Origin: Gammaproteobacteria bacterium | GTDB taxonomy: Bacteria > Pseudomonadota > Gammaproteobacteria > Steroidobacterales > GCA-2729495 | Reading direction: 5' to 3' | NCBI GenBank assembly: GCA_024229935.1 | Contig: JAAERX010000156.1 | Location: 23,999 to 87,998 of the forward strand | DNA: 64,000 nucleotides | Shown: positions 43,801-52,804 of the stretch, piece after piece | Numbering within the stretch: position 1 is the stretch's first letter | How the letters are laid out: the number at the start of each line of letters is the position of its first letter | Program-made: the position numbers and the translations under genes | The notes under the pieces: model-generated | Seen by the model: the letters and a program-made list of their open reading frames with translations, nothing else | The model's database searches: none | Told to the model about the DNA's origin: nothing

Positions 43801-44481
43801 ATGGGCAATCATCAGGAACCCAATTTTGGATATTTACTGGGGGGCATTCTTACCTTCATGCTAGTTGGCCCGATCGCCCGACAGCTTTTTGGCAGTGTAG
43901 ATGGACTGATCATGATGGGTGCTTTTACAGCTATGATGCTTATCAGCGTTTGGAGCCTGGTAGCTAATCGACTGGTATTTTTTAGCGGCCTGTTGCTGGC
44001 CTTAACCAGCATTGCACTGGCTATCATCAATTATTATTACCCCAATCAAGTCCTGATTTTTGCATTGATGGCAATTCTGCTGGTCTTTATATTATTAAGC
44101 GCCTCTCTAGCGAATACGCACCTCTTTGGCGATAGCAGTATTTCTGCCAATCGGCTTATGGGTGGTATTTGTATCTACCTGCTGATCGGGCTTAGCTGGA
44201 GCATAATGTATGCCACTCTTGTACTGATCGACCCACTGTCTTTTTCAGGGATTTCGATAACTGACGGGTTTTTAATAACTGACAATGGGCCTATCTTCTG
44301 GGAAACAACTTATTTCAGCTTTGTTACACTCACCACACTTGGGTATGGTGACATCACACCAATCACAAGCGGTGCCAAAGCGCTCGCCTATACAGAAGCA
44401 GTAGCAGGTCAACTCTACATTGCCGTACTTGTCGGTGCCCTGGTAGGAGGCTATATAAGCGAGAAGAGATCAAATAATTAA
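43801..44481 (+). CDS. Potassium channel family protein
   Basis: A 226-aa membrane protein with about five or six helices. The C-terminal pore module contains the selectivity filter TTLGYGDITP (179-188), then a final helix (AYTEAVAGQLYIAVLVGALVGGY) that would line the pore. It has no cytoplasmic RCK domain, so gating may be by voltage or lipid. Likely a tetrameric K+ channel of the inner membrane. Confidence 0.9.
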   Translation: MGNHQEPNFGYLLGGILTFMLVGPIARQLFGSVDGLIMMGAFTAMMLISVWSLVANRLVFFSGLLLALTSIALAIINYYYPNQVLIFALMAILLVFILLSASLANTHLFGDSSISANRLMGGICIYLLIGLSWSIMYATLVLIDPLSFSGISITDGFLITDNGPIFWETTYFSFVTLTTLGYGDITPITSGAKALAYTEAVAGQLYIAVLVGALVGGYISEKRSNN

Positions 44482-44607
44482 CATTTGGCAGCACCCTCTT
44501 CTAAAGCTAGGATAAGCACAAATAAAATTAATATTGTCAGAATGCCCTTATGCCGGTCACGGACTTAAGGCTCAATATATAACTCTCTATAAAGCAAGGA
44601 TCAATCA

Positions 44608-45090
44608 ATGAACTCTATTAGAAATATTGTATTAGCACTCACACTAACATTACCCATGACTGTGCATGCTCAGGTAAATGAAAATTTAGCACAATTTGCA
44701 CCTGATATAGAAGCAGCTCGCACTATCATGCAAACAGAAAGAAAAATTCTGATTATGCGTGAAATGGCATTAACCAGTGATGAAGCTGCGGCTTTCTGGC
44801 CTCTATACGATGAATACGTCGTTGCCCGCCGAGAACTTGGCGACATGCGCATCAAAGTTATTACTGATTACGCAGCCAACTATGAGACGATGACCAATAA
44901 ACTAGCGCGTTCTCTTTCAGAGGATTCACTTAGCTACGAAAGCAAAGTCCTTAAGCTGAAGAAAAAATACATTAAAAAGTTCCGCAAGGTTTTGCCTGAT
45001 ATTAAAGTTCTGCGTTATTTCCAGCTGGAAAATAAGCTTGACGCCATAATCGAATTTGACCTGGCATCAGAAATTCCTTTAATGAAATAA
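44608..45090 (+). CDS. Secreted helical protein of unknown function
   Basis: A 160-aa protein with a Sec signal (cleavage after TVHA). The mature part is helical and charged, containing REMALTSDEAAAFWPLYDEY. This LTxxEAxxFWPLYdeY pattern recurs in small secreted gammaproteobacterial proteins that share a general resemblance to the Spy/CpxP (LTxxQ) fold. A lysine-rich stretch (LKLKKKYIKKFRK) follows at about 120-132. An AAGGATC site precedes the ATG. It is a single gene ended by a strong terminator. Function unknown; a periplasmic chaperone-like role is only a guess. Confidence 0.65.
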   Translation: MNSIRNIVLALTLTLPMTVHAQVNENLAQFAPDIEAARTIMQTERKILIMREMALTSDEAAAFWPLYDEYVVARRELGDMRIKVITDYAANYETMTNKLARSLSEDSLSYESKVLKLKKKYIKKFRKVLPDIKVLRYFQLENKLDAIIEFDLASEIPLMK

Positions 45091-45130
45091 GGTTCACACA
45101 GGAAGAACCTGATTGAGTAACGATAATATC

Positions 45131-45164
45131 AACGTGAGCGTCATTTTGGCGCTCACGTTTTTTC
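45131..45164 (+). terminator. Terminator after the secreted helical protein
   Basis: A perfect 10-bp stem AACGTGAGCG/CGCTCACGTT with a 9-nt loop, followed by TTTTC on the plus strand, lies 40 bp after the stop. Confidence 0.88.
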
Positions 45165-45374
45165 AAGAGCAAAAAGCTCCGCCACAGCAGCTACCCGACC
45201 CAAGGCATACTTGCACAGGTACCTTTCAGGGCTGCACTTACCAGGGGGCTATTGCCATCAGAAAGTAAGCTGTTCCAGCCAATGAATACATGCGTTCTTT
45301 AAAATAGGAAACTTTGATAGATTCATGTTCTACTAGTCACTGGCTGTCAGACTTAGAAACATAAAATTAGCAGA

Positions 45375-48300
45375 ATGCCAGCAGAGAATAATTCACAAGA
45401 TAAGCAGAAAAACACCTCTGTGTCACAGATATGGCGCTGGCTTCGTTTGCCTGCCTACATACTAACAGCTCTATTACTCATCACGATCGGTCTGGTCACA
45501 TTCCTGCTAAATGACTCTACAAGAGTTAAAGGGCTTATTGAACACCTTGTTAGCAGCACTACAGACAGACCTTTTCATATCCATGGTGATTTTGATCTCA
45601 CTCTTGGTAAAAACATTAAGATTTACGCCACCGACATAGAGTGGGAGAACCCCGTATGGAGCAGCACTCCCAATATGCTGTCAGTGAAACAGGCAAGGGC
45701 AAGTATACCCCTACACAGCATCTTCTCACCGCCGGTTATTATTGAAAATGCAGCCGTACAAAACGGTCAATTAGAATTTGAGTGGACAGATTCTGACAAG
45801 ATGAACTGGTACCTTGGTGAGCCAACTACTACAGATCATGAAGAATCAAATACGCCAATAAAACCACTACCACTGGTGCTAGGCGCCACAAAAATTGATG
45901 ATGTCGACCTCATTTTTAAAGCCCCGGGCTTTAGCAGCCCAGTCGTTCTAAGCATCATTCATCTTGAAAATAAAACGGACAAAGAAAATCAACTTGTTAT
46001 AACAACAGACATCAAAGTAAATGGTGAACATGCAAGTGTTCAGGGAAAAATTGGCCCCTTCCCAGAATTAATTGTTGCGGGCGCAGTTGATATAGATGCC
46101 CACATAATTGGCCCAAATACTACATTTGATTTGGAAAGCCATACCGATGAACTCTTAACCTTAAGCGGTCTGGATTTAAATTTACATTGGCAGGGGTCAG
46201 AAATTGCAGATGTACTTAAATTATTAAACCTGCAGCCTGTTACTAAAGGCCCAATGGATTTTAAGATTAAACTTGATACAGATAAAAAATCTATTGATGG
46301 CAATCTTAAAGGGACAGTGGGTGAGTTCATATTTGATGGTTCTTTGCATGCCAAAGACCGACACACGTTAGAAGGTGTTCAATTTTCACTTAATTCAAGT
46401 GGGCCGAGTGCTCACACCATTGGCTGGTTTGCAGGCATTGACGAAACTGAAGGCTTACCAAAAACACCATATGAATTGCGGATAAAGGCCAATTCAACCG
46501 CCGCCGGTCTGCACGTAAGTGAACTCTATACAAAGACCGCAAGGGCCAAGCTAACAGGTACTGCACTGCTCAGAAACCCGCCGACTCTAAATGATATGGA
46601 TATGACGGTCACCCTTAAGGGTCATAATCTAAATCAGTTTCAGGGGCTTAGCAAAATAGTGGACTTCCCTGAACTACCCTTTACACTCAATGCTAAAGTC
46701 ACCAGCAATGGTCAGGGGAAAGCCGACAGCCTAAATGGAAAACTGACACTTGGAGAAATGCATACGGAAGTCACTGCAACGCTTACGGAGAAACCGGACT
46801 TCTCCGGGTCTGTCTTTAAATACACCCTCGCCTTTCCTCACGCACATACACTTGCGGAGTTTTTCAAAATACAGTTACAAAAGCCCGCTGCACTAAATGC
46901 TTCCGGACAAGCCGATATCACCAAATCTGGTATTGAGTTAAAAGATATACATGCGGAACTGGGGGAGAATAAAACCATTATTAATGGATTTATTTCAACT
47001 GAAGGCTCAGACAGCGCAATAGAACTCAAGAGCAGAATTACTGGTAAGAATGCAGCCGACCTAGTCAGTTATTTGGAGACCACAGATAAAGTTCCTGCAT
47101 TACCGTATGATTTTTCTGGAACAATAGCTATCAATGACAATCTGGTGACGCTAAAAAATATCACCGGGAAAATTGGCACTTCAAATCTAAAAACAAGTGG
47201 CACTATTAAACCCGGCAAAACTATACCCAATATTGAACTTAAGGTGACCGCAGAGGGCTCAAACCTTGATGAACTGATAACATTGGACATACCCAACAAA
47301 ACCGAGACTGACCCCTTTCTTATATCCAGCAACCTGAATATTTCAGAAACTGGGATTAATATTTCAGACCTAAGCGCAAAAATTAATAATGGACATCTTA
47401 AAGGTAGCCTCACAAGCGGCTGGCCCGATCACCCGGAAGACATTAAATTTGATATCGTTGCATCAGGCACGGACCTCACCAAAACATTACCGAGTATCGC
47501 TGGCTACGACCCTGCACAGGTAACATTTGAGTTAAATGCCAAAGGCGAAGCAGATGATAAACGCATAAAAATTTCGCGGGCAAGCCTACGGCTGGGCTCT
47601 GCGCACGGCAACTTGAAAGGCACTTTGAATCTATCGCCGAATGTTTCAACCAAAAACATCAAACTGAATTTACAGGGCAAAAAGCTCTCAGATCTTGGCT
47701 CATTTGAAGGCTGGGATGTAGCTGATGTGCCATTCAGCATAACTGCCAGTATGGATGGCCCACAAAACAAGGTTGTAGTAGACAACCTGAATATGTCATT
47801 AGGCGACAATAACCTTACAGGCAACATTACAATTGGTGGCACATCCAAACTACATATAAACCTCGACCTTCAATCCAAAAACATTATTATAGGCAGCATC
47901 CTCACTAAGGAACAGGATGAAGCACTTACCGCAGCTGTATCCAGGCCAGGCAATTCTGCCAACAAACGCCTGATACCTGACATGCCGCTACAGTTTGAAA
48001 AACTCAACAAAATAGACATGCACACAAAAATTGCGATCGATAAACTCAGTCGTGATCAAGACGCAATTACCGACTTCGTATTTGAATCCACACTTCAAGA
48101 AGGTGTTCTTAATGTTGAAAAACTTAAATGGAAAGGAAATAATTTAAAAAAGGGCAAAGAAAACTTTGTCGACATACACTTTAAAGTTCAGCCTACAGAT
48201 CAAAGTTATGACCTAAGCCTTAGAACAACGGCACGCGGCCTGCGCATGGAAATATTCGACATGTCCGCTACGCCCGATGCTGATTATAATGGTCACGATT

Positions 48301-48905
48301 TTGATATCATGCTGACTAGCCAAGGTAATAACCTGCAAACAGTCATGGCAGAGTTGAATGGCTACATCTGGGCACGTGGCAGTGGACGAAAAGTAGAAAA
48401 TCGTATGACCAACATCATACTGGGTGACTTTTTTACCCAACTAATCAATCTGGTAAACCCCTACTCAAAGAAAGAAACCTATACTCATATCGTATGTGAC
48501 CTGTTTTTCTTTCAGGCTGAAAATGGCATATTACGAACCGCACCTACCATTCTCTACAGAACCGACAAACTTGATGTAATGTCCGTTGGAGATATAAATC
48601 TCAAAACCGAGGAAATCAGTTTTGGTTTTGGCACTACACCACGTACGGGCATTGGCATTAGCGCTGGCGACCTAATTAATCCCTTTGTCAGACTGGGAGG
48701 CACGCTTGCAGAACCAAAATTGACTATAGATAAAACAGGAAGCCTTCTGGAAGGCGGTGCTGCATATGCAACTGCGGGGCTTAGCATAATTGCAAAAAGT
48801 ATCTACAAACGCTGGATACGACCCGATCAGTCATGCAGCCGATACACTAAAAATGCAACAAATTACCTAAGCAAACTTTACCCTGATGACTTACCAAAGG
48901 ACTAG
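45375..48905 (+). CDS. AsmA-family envelope protein, 1176 aa
   Basis: The N-terminus has one membrane helix (about 23-47) followed by the AsmA N-terminal pattern (GLIEHLVSSTTDRPFHIHGDF). A long series of beta-strand repeats fills the middle (for example SLNGKLTLGEM, LKGSLTSGW, LKGTLNLSP). The AsmA C-terminal domain ends with FVRLGGTLAEPKLTID. AsmA-like proteins (TamB, YhdP, YicH) form hydrophobic grooves thought to carry phospholipids to the outer membrane. This one is in the AsmA/YicH size class, larger than E. coli AsmA (about 617 aa). It is periplasmic, anchored by its N-terminus. It precedes a DUF4136 lipoprotein gene by about 100 bp. Confidence 0.9.
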   Translation: MPAENNSQDKQKNTSVSQIWRWLRLPAYILTALLLITIGLVTFLLNDSTRVKGLIEHLVSSTTDRPFHIHGDFDLTLGKNIKIYATDIEWENPVWSSTPNMLSVKQARASIPLHSIFSPPVIIENAAVQNGQLEFEWTDSDKMNWYLGEPTTTDHEESNTPIKPLPLVLGATKIDDVDLIFKAPGFSSPVVLSIIHLENKTDKENQLVITTDIKVNGEHASVQGKIGPFPELIVAGAVDIDAHIIGPNTTFDLESHTDELLTLSGLDLNLHWQGSEIADVLKLLNLQPVTKGPMDFKIKLDTDKKSIDGNLKGTVGEFIFDGSLHAKDRHTLEGVQFSLNSSGPSAHTIGWFAGIDETEGLPKTPYELRIKANSTAAGLHVSELYTKTARAKLTGTALLRNPPTLNDMDMTVTLKGHNLNQFQGLSKIVDFPELPFTLNAKVTSNGQGKADSLNGKLTLGEMHTEVTATLTEKPDFSGSVFKYTLAFPHAHTLAEFFKIQLQKPAALNASGQADITKSGIELKDIHAELGENKTIINGFISTEGSDSAIELKSRITGKNAADLVSYLETTDKVPALPYDFSGTIAINDNLVTLKNITGKIGTSNLKTSGTIKPGKTIPNIELKVTAEGSNLDELITLDIPNKTETDPFLISSNLNISETGINISDLSAKINNGHLKGSLTSGWPDHPEDIKFDIVASGTDLTKTLPSIAGYDPAQVTFELNAKGEADDKRIKISRASLRLGSAHGNLKGTLNLSPNVSTKNIKLNLQGKKLSDLGSFEGWDVADVPFSITASMDGPQNKVVVDNLNMSLGDNNLTGNITIGGTSKLHINLDLQSKNIIIGSILTKEQDEALTAAVSRPGNSANKRLIPDMPLQFEKLNKIDMHTKIAIDKLSRDQDAITDFVFESTLQEGVLNVEKLKWKGNNLKKGKENFVDIHFKVQPTDQSYDLSLRTTARGLRMEIFDMSATPDADYNGHDFDIMLTSQGNNLQTVMAELNGYIWARGSGRKVENRMTNIILGDFFTQLINLVNPYSKKETYTHIVCDLFFFQAENGILRTAPTILYRTDKLDVMSVGDINLKTEEISFGFGTTPRTGIGISAGDLINPFVRLGGTLAEPKLTIDKTGSLLEGGAAYATAGLSIIAKSIYKRWIRPDQSCSRYTKNATNYLSKLYPDDLPKD

Positions 48906-49012
48906 CCTCCTGTCGCCTGCAAGGCTATTCTTAAGCCATTAATCAGCAAGCTACGCCACAGAGTAATCTTGAATAATAAATACCAGACAATAAATAACGT
49001 ATGGAGCAGATC

Positions 49013-49621
49013 ATGAAACTTAACCGTTTTTATAAAGCTACCCAATTTCTAATGATCACACTGACCGCAGCACTAATGCTTGGAGCTTGCGCCTCTTCGC
49101 CAAAGATATTTGTTAATCAGGATCCCAATGCTGATTTCACAACGTATAAAACCTACAACTTTATGCCTCGCCTCGGCACTGATGACAAAACGGGTTATCA
49201 CTCCATTTTGAGCCAGTACCTGATGAACTCAACCTCCCAGGAACTTGAGGCGCGTGGCTATATCAAAGCAGACAACCCGGATTTATCAGTAGACTTTGAA
49301 TTGCATACTCAGGAAAAAATTCGCTCAACTTCCTCGCCCTCTATGGCTGGTGGGTACTACGGACGCGGCTACGGTGTCTATGGCGGTTATGAAACAACTG
49401 TTACCCAATATACTGAAGGCACATTAAGTATTCTGCTGATAGATACAACCACAAAGAAAGAGCAACTGGTTTGGGAAGTTGCAGCACAAGGCAGAATTAC
49501 TGACGCAGTTCGCAAAGACCTTGAATCAAGAGTTACCCAAGTTGTCACAGACCTCTTTACTCACTTCCCATACTACGCTTCTGGCTTTGTACCACCAGAA
49601 CCAACAACGTCAAAAAAGTAA
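49013..49621 (+). CDS. DUF4136 lipoprotein
   Basis: A 202-aa lipoprotein. The start at 49013 follows GGAG with 6-nt spacing; an in-frame ATG at 49001 would only add four residues. The lipobox LGAC is at about Cys26. The DUF4136 body starts DFTTYKTYNFM and has ELEARGYIKADNPDLSV and the GYYGRGYGVYGGY glycine/tyrosine run (about residues 108-120). The C-terminal part holds strands LSILLIDTTTK and LVWEVAAQGR. It is likely an outer-membrane lipoprotein facing the periplasm; the family function is unknown. Confidence 0.88.
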   Translation: MKLNRFYKATQFLMITLTAALMLGACASSPKIFVNQDPNADFTTYKTYNFMPRLGTDDKTGYHSILSQYLMNSTSQELEARGYIKADNPDLSVDFELHTQEKIRSTSSPSMAGGYYGRGYGVYGGYETTVTQYTEGTLSILLIDTTTKKEQLVWEVAAQGRITDAVRKDLESRVTQVVTDLFTHFPYYASGFVPPEPTTSKK

Positions 49622-49654
49622 GCTCGAAAAGAAAGGGGGCAAACCAAAAACCAG

Positions 49655-50224
49655 TCAGTCAGTATGCAGCCTGTGCATGGCACGCTCAAGGCCATCCTGC
49701 AGAAGCGTCTCAACTGCACGCTCGGCATCTGGCAGTGCACCCTCTATAAGCCGTAGCTCCTTTGAGCCCGGGCTTCGCAGCACGTAACCTGTTACCTTAG
49801 ATTTTTCCCCGGGATGACCAATACCAATACGCATACGTAGAAAATCTTTACCACAATGGGAAATAATATCCCGTAAGCCATTGTGACCACCATGACCTCC
49901 ACCTTGCTTAAGCCTCACCGTGCCGGGTGACAGATCAAGCTCATCATGCACAATTAACATTTGTTCCGGTGTGAGCTTATAAAAATCCAGCATTTTTCTG
50001 ACAGCCATACCACTCTCATTCATATAGGTCGAGGGTCGTAGTAGTCGTATATTGCTATGAGCAAGTAATGCCTGTGCCACATCGCCCATAACTTTCTTTT
50101 CAGCCTTAAGCTGCACACCTGCAGCATCAGCCAGATGCTCAAGCAACCAGTAGCCAACATTATGGCGCGTGGGCGCATACTTTTCGCCAGGGTTACCAAG
50201 ACCAACAATAAGTGATATAGACAT
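49655..50224 (-). CDS. pth: Peptidyl-tRNA hydrolase
   Basis: 189 aa, standard for Pth1. The catalytic residues are in place: LIVGLGNPGEKYAPTRHNVGYW (His21 in TRHN), the substrate motif STYMNESG (about 66-73), HDELDL (Asp at about 95) and GHNGLRD. It frees tRNA from prematurely released peptidyl-tRNA. It is downstream of rplY, but a terminator lies between, so it probably depends on read-through or its own promoter. In relatives ychF follows directly, but not here. Confidence 0.97.
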   Translation of the reverse strand: MSISLIVGLGNPGEKYAPTRHNVGYWLLEHLADAAGVQLKAEKKVMGDVAQALLAHSNIRLLRPSTYMNESGMAVRKMLDFYKLTPEQMLIVHDELDLSPGTVRLKQGGGHGGHNGLRDIISHCGKDFLRMRIGIGHPGEKSKVTGYVLRSPGSKELRLIEGALPDAERAVETLLQDGLERAMHRLHTD

Positions 50225-50350
50225 AAAAATTCTGCATCAGACAACAGTCTGGGTGTTAAGGATAGATTCAGCGTAGCGCAGCTGGCGCCAAAACTCACTT
50301 ACAACTTACATATTGAGCCAACTAAATATAACCCGTATTTAAAGTCTGCC

Positions 50351-50386
50351 AAAAAATAAAAAAGGCCGCACTAAGTGCGGCCTTTT
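50351..50386 (-). terminator. Terminator between rplY and pth (bidirectional)
   Basis: An 11-bp stem AAAGGCCGCAC/GTGCGGCCTTT with a 3-nt loop. On the minus strand the U-tract continues TTTTTTATTTTTT, making it a strong stop for rplY. It lies 25 bp after the rplY stop. Confidence 0.9.
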
Positions 50387-50409
50387 CACATACAGCCTTA
50401 CTATCAGGT

Positions 50410-51126
50410 CTATTCTTTTGAATTGTCTGAATCCCCTGAATCCCCTGAATCACCGTCAGAATCAGTAGCTGCAGCGCCCTCATCACCCTCTACTGCTTCA
50501 CCTTCTTCGACATCTTCGCCTTCAACCTCTTCAGGTTCCTCGGCAACACGCATAACATGAACAGAGACAATAGCCTCATCTCGTGGTGGGTCAGCAATAA
50601 GATCAGTAATATCGACGCCTTCAGGCAACTTGATATCAGACAGATGCAGCATTTGATCCAGCTCCAGTGCCTCGACATCGACCTGCAGGTATTCCGGCAA
50701 ATCTTTCGGGAAGCAAGATACCTCAACTTCAGTACGCATCTTGGCTACGGCACCGCCACCAATCTTGACACCTGCTGCAGTTTCCTCATTTAGGTAATGA
50801 ATCGGCACCGTCATCTTAATCTTCTCATCCTCAACAATACGCTGCAGATCAAGATGCATAATCTGACGTTTGGCAGGATGCACCTGAATATCTTTAAGAA
50901 TAGAGGCGCGTACGTTAGGCCCTACTTTCACATTAAGAACACTGGAAAAGAATGATTCATGTTCTGATGCTCTTAATAAAGCATTGTGATCAAAGGTCAG
51001 TGCGCGAGGTTCGCGCCCTGCACCATAAATAATTGCGGGAACTTTTCCGGCTCGACGCAGGCGGCGGCTCGAGCCTTTCCCTGTGTCTTCCCTAAATTCC
51101 GCAATCAGGTCAAGTTCTTTCGCCAT
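50410..51126 (-). CDS. rplY: Ribosomal protein bL25, CTC (long) form
   Basis: 238 aa. The N-terminal L25 domain (1-95) has the 5S-rRNA binding TGKGSSRRLRRAGKVPAIIYG segment, and the C-terminal TL5/CTC beta domain follows (100-190). The last 45 residues are highly acidic, ending in GDEGAAATDSDGDSGDSGDS; this extension is encoded partly by a 9-nt repeat. The start is ATG after AGGAGAG. It is normally transcribed with prs and pth. The 499-bp gap to prs and a candidate promoter at 51211-51239 suggest its own control here. Confidence 0.95.
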   Translation of the reverse strand: MAKELDLIAEFREDTGKGSSRRLRRAGKVPAIIYGAGREPRALTFDHNALLRASEHESFFSSVLNVKVGPNVRASILKDIQVHPAKRQIMHLDLQRIVEDEKIKMTVPIHYLNEETAAGVKIGGGAVAKMRTEVEVSCFPKDLPEYLQVDVEALELDQMLHLSDIKLPEGVDITDLIADPPRDEAIVSVHVMRVAEEPEEVEGEDVEEGEAVEGDEGAAATDSDGDSGDSGDSDNSKE

Positions 51127-51625
51127 GATTGCTCTCCTGAGGTGGTGTACCCGGGATATCTTTCGACCAGATCATACCCGGGGCCCGAACCAACTGGATC
51201 GGGGCGCGGGATGATAGCAGATAAACGACAAAGAACGTTGAATTAACAGAAAATACTAGCTGGTGAAGCCGGCTGGAAACAGGACCTGACAATTAATTCT
51301 TATATATCAAAAGTTTACAAATTAGCCCTTCTTGGCTGGGTATTGACCAGTCCAGTGAAGAGCACACCAGGCCCTCACTCAGGCTAAGCCTGAGCAGCAA
51401 AACAGCATCATTTAAAACAGGCCTCAGAGAGCATCAAGTCAGTGAGAATAACGTACCTCTGCGAAGAACAGAAAATACCTTAGATACACATGGCCGGAGT
51501 ATTGGCCAAATTAAAATCACATAAGGCATTAGGGCGTCCGCGCAGCCGCGCTTCGCAAGACGAGACTTCAACTGTCTTTCATTCTGACCAGGCATAGCCT
51601 GAATATAAAGAAGGTCTCTTTATTT
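51127..51625 (-). promoter_or_regulatory. 499-bp gap between prs and rplY: rplY leader and promoter region
   Basis: No gene is supported here. On the minus strand TATCAT (complement of 51211-51216) followed by a GC-rich CCCGCGCCCC stretch is a candidate rplY -10 with stringent-type discriminator; the -35 is poor. A perfect CTCAGGC-TAA-GCCTGAG hairpin lies at 51378-51394 with no U-tract. The prs terminator hairpin sits at 51605-51623. The middle part (51300-51600) contains no frame over 60 codons that I trust. The gap is much longer than expected between these two genes and could hold a small RNA or a decayed gene. Confidence 0.4.
51605..51623 (-). terminator. Candidate terminator after prs
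   Basis: A 7-bp A/T-rich stem ATAAAGA/TCTTTAT with a 5-nt loop lies 3 bp after the prs stop. T-runs follow on the plus side rather than on minus, so it is a weak call. Confidence 0.35.
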
Positions 51626-52597
51626 TTAGTCAACGTACAAAGAGCTAACTGACTCATTCATAGCAATACGACGCATTGTCTCACCAAGCAGTTCAGCAAC
51701 ACCCAGTTGACGGATTTTACTCGACTTTTGAGCCTCTTCAGTCAGCGGAATAGTATCTGTAACTACCAGTTCATCCAATTGTGATGCATTAATTCGCTCA
51801 ATTGCCGGACCAGACAAGACAGGATGTGTAATGTATGCAACCACACGTGTGGCGCCTTCATTTTTAACAAAATCTGCAGCCTGGCAAAGGGTACCAGCGG
51901 TATCGACCATGTCATCAATCATGATGCAGGTTTTACCTTTCACATCACCAATAATATTCATAATCTTCAGTTCATTTGCCCGTGGACGTCGTTTATCAAT
52001 GATTGCAAGATCAGCATCATCAAGGCGTTTAGCCAATGCTCGTGCACGAACCACACCCCCCACATCTGGCGAAACCACAACCATATTAGAACGTTCCTGC
52101 TTCCAGGCATCGCCCAGTAACACAGGCGATGCATAAACATTATCAACAGGAATTGGGAAGAAACCCTGAATTTGATCAGCATGCAGATCAATTGTTAACA
52201 CCCTGTTGATACCTGATGTCCCGATCATGCTGGCAACCATCTGAGCCGTAATAGGCACTCTGGCTGCCCGTGGTCTGCGATCCTGCCGGGCATAACCGAA
52301 ATACGGAATCACCGCCGTAATACTGGCTGCCGATGCACGCCGACAGGCATCCGCCATGATCAGCATTTCCATCAAATTATCATTTACTGGCGGGCACGTA
52401 GACTGGATCAGAAATACATCACGGCCACGAATGTTTTCCATTATCTCAACATTGATTTCACCATCACTGAAACGCCCCACCTGAACTTTGCCAAGCGGCA
52501 CGCCCAGCTTTCTGGCAATACGCTGACTCAGTTCCGGGTTTGCATTACCGGCGAGTATGGAGATATTGGAAAGCGCTTCCTGAGATTGAGTGTTCAC
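51626..52597 (-). CDS. prs: Ribose-phosphate pyrophosphokinase
   Basis: 323 aa, class I PRPP synthetase (ribose-5-phosphate + ATP to PRPP + AMP) feeding purine, pyrimidine, NAD, His and Trp synthesis. It has the N-terminal [10 protein letters not shown] and [12 protein letters not shown] motifs, [18 protein letters not shown] (ATP loop), [11 protein letters not shown] and the PRPP-binding loop [13 protein letters not shown] (about 222-234). Length and motifs are normal. It is preceded on the minus strand by tRNA-Gln, with which it is probably co-transcribed from the promoter at 52760-52788. Confidence 0.97.
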   Translation of the reverse strand: MNTQSQEALSNISILAGNANPELSQRIARKLGVPLGKVQVGRFSDGEINVEIMENIRGRDVFLIQSTCPPVNDNLMEMLIMADACRRASAASITAVIPYFGYARQDRRPRAARVPITAQMVASMIGTSGINRVLTIDLHADQIQGFFPIPVDNVYASPVLLGDAWKQERSNMVVVSPDVGGVVRARALAKRLDDADLAIIDKRRPRANELKIMNIIGDVKGKTCIMIDDMVDTAGTLCQAADFVKNEGATRVVAYITHPVLSGPAIERINASQLDELVVTDTIPLTEEAQKSSKIRQLGVAELLGETMRRIAMNESVSSLYVD

Positions 52598-52633
52598 TAA
52601 ATACCTGTTTTTTAAAATAGTAAAGTAAAAAAT

Positions 52634-52708
52634 TGGCTGGGGCGGCAGGATTCGAACCTGCGGTACACGGGATCAAAACCCGATGCCTTACCACTTGGCT
52701 ACGCCCCA
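52634..52708 (-). tRNA. tRNA-Gln (TTG)
   Basis: 75 nt with encoded CCA. The acceptor TGGGGCG pairs with CGCCCCA, the discriminator is G, and the anticodon loop TTTTGAT carries TTG. The T arm contains GTTCGAATC. The U1-A72 pair is the usual tRNA-Gln feature. It lies between lolB and prs as in Pseudomonas, except that ispE, which normally sits between, is missing. Confidence 0.95.
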
Positions 52709-52759
52709 GTAACTATTAAACATTCACCGGGACTCAGTGAAATCTGGCCAGGCGCTGGT

Positions 52760-52788
52760 ATTTTGCGCAGGCCGGATAAGGGTGTCAA
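52760..52788 (-). promoter_or_regulatory. Promoter of tRNA-Gln (and probably prs)
   Basis: On the minus strand TTGACA (52783-52788), a 17-nt spacer and CAAAAT (52760-52765), in the gap between lolB and the tRNA. The architecture matches the tRNA-Met promoter (TTGACA-N17-GAAAAT). Confidence 0.65.
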
Positions 52789-52804
52789 TTAATTATGCAT
52801 AGGT

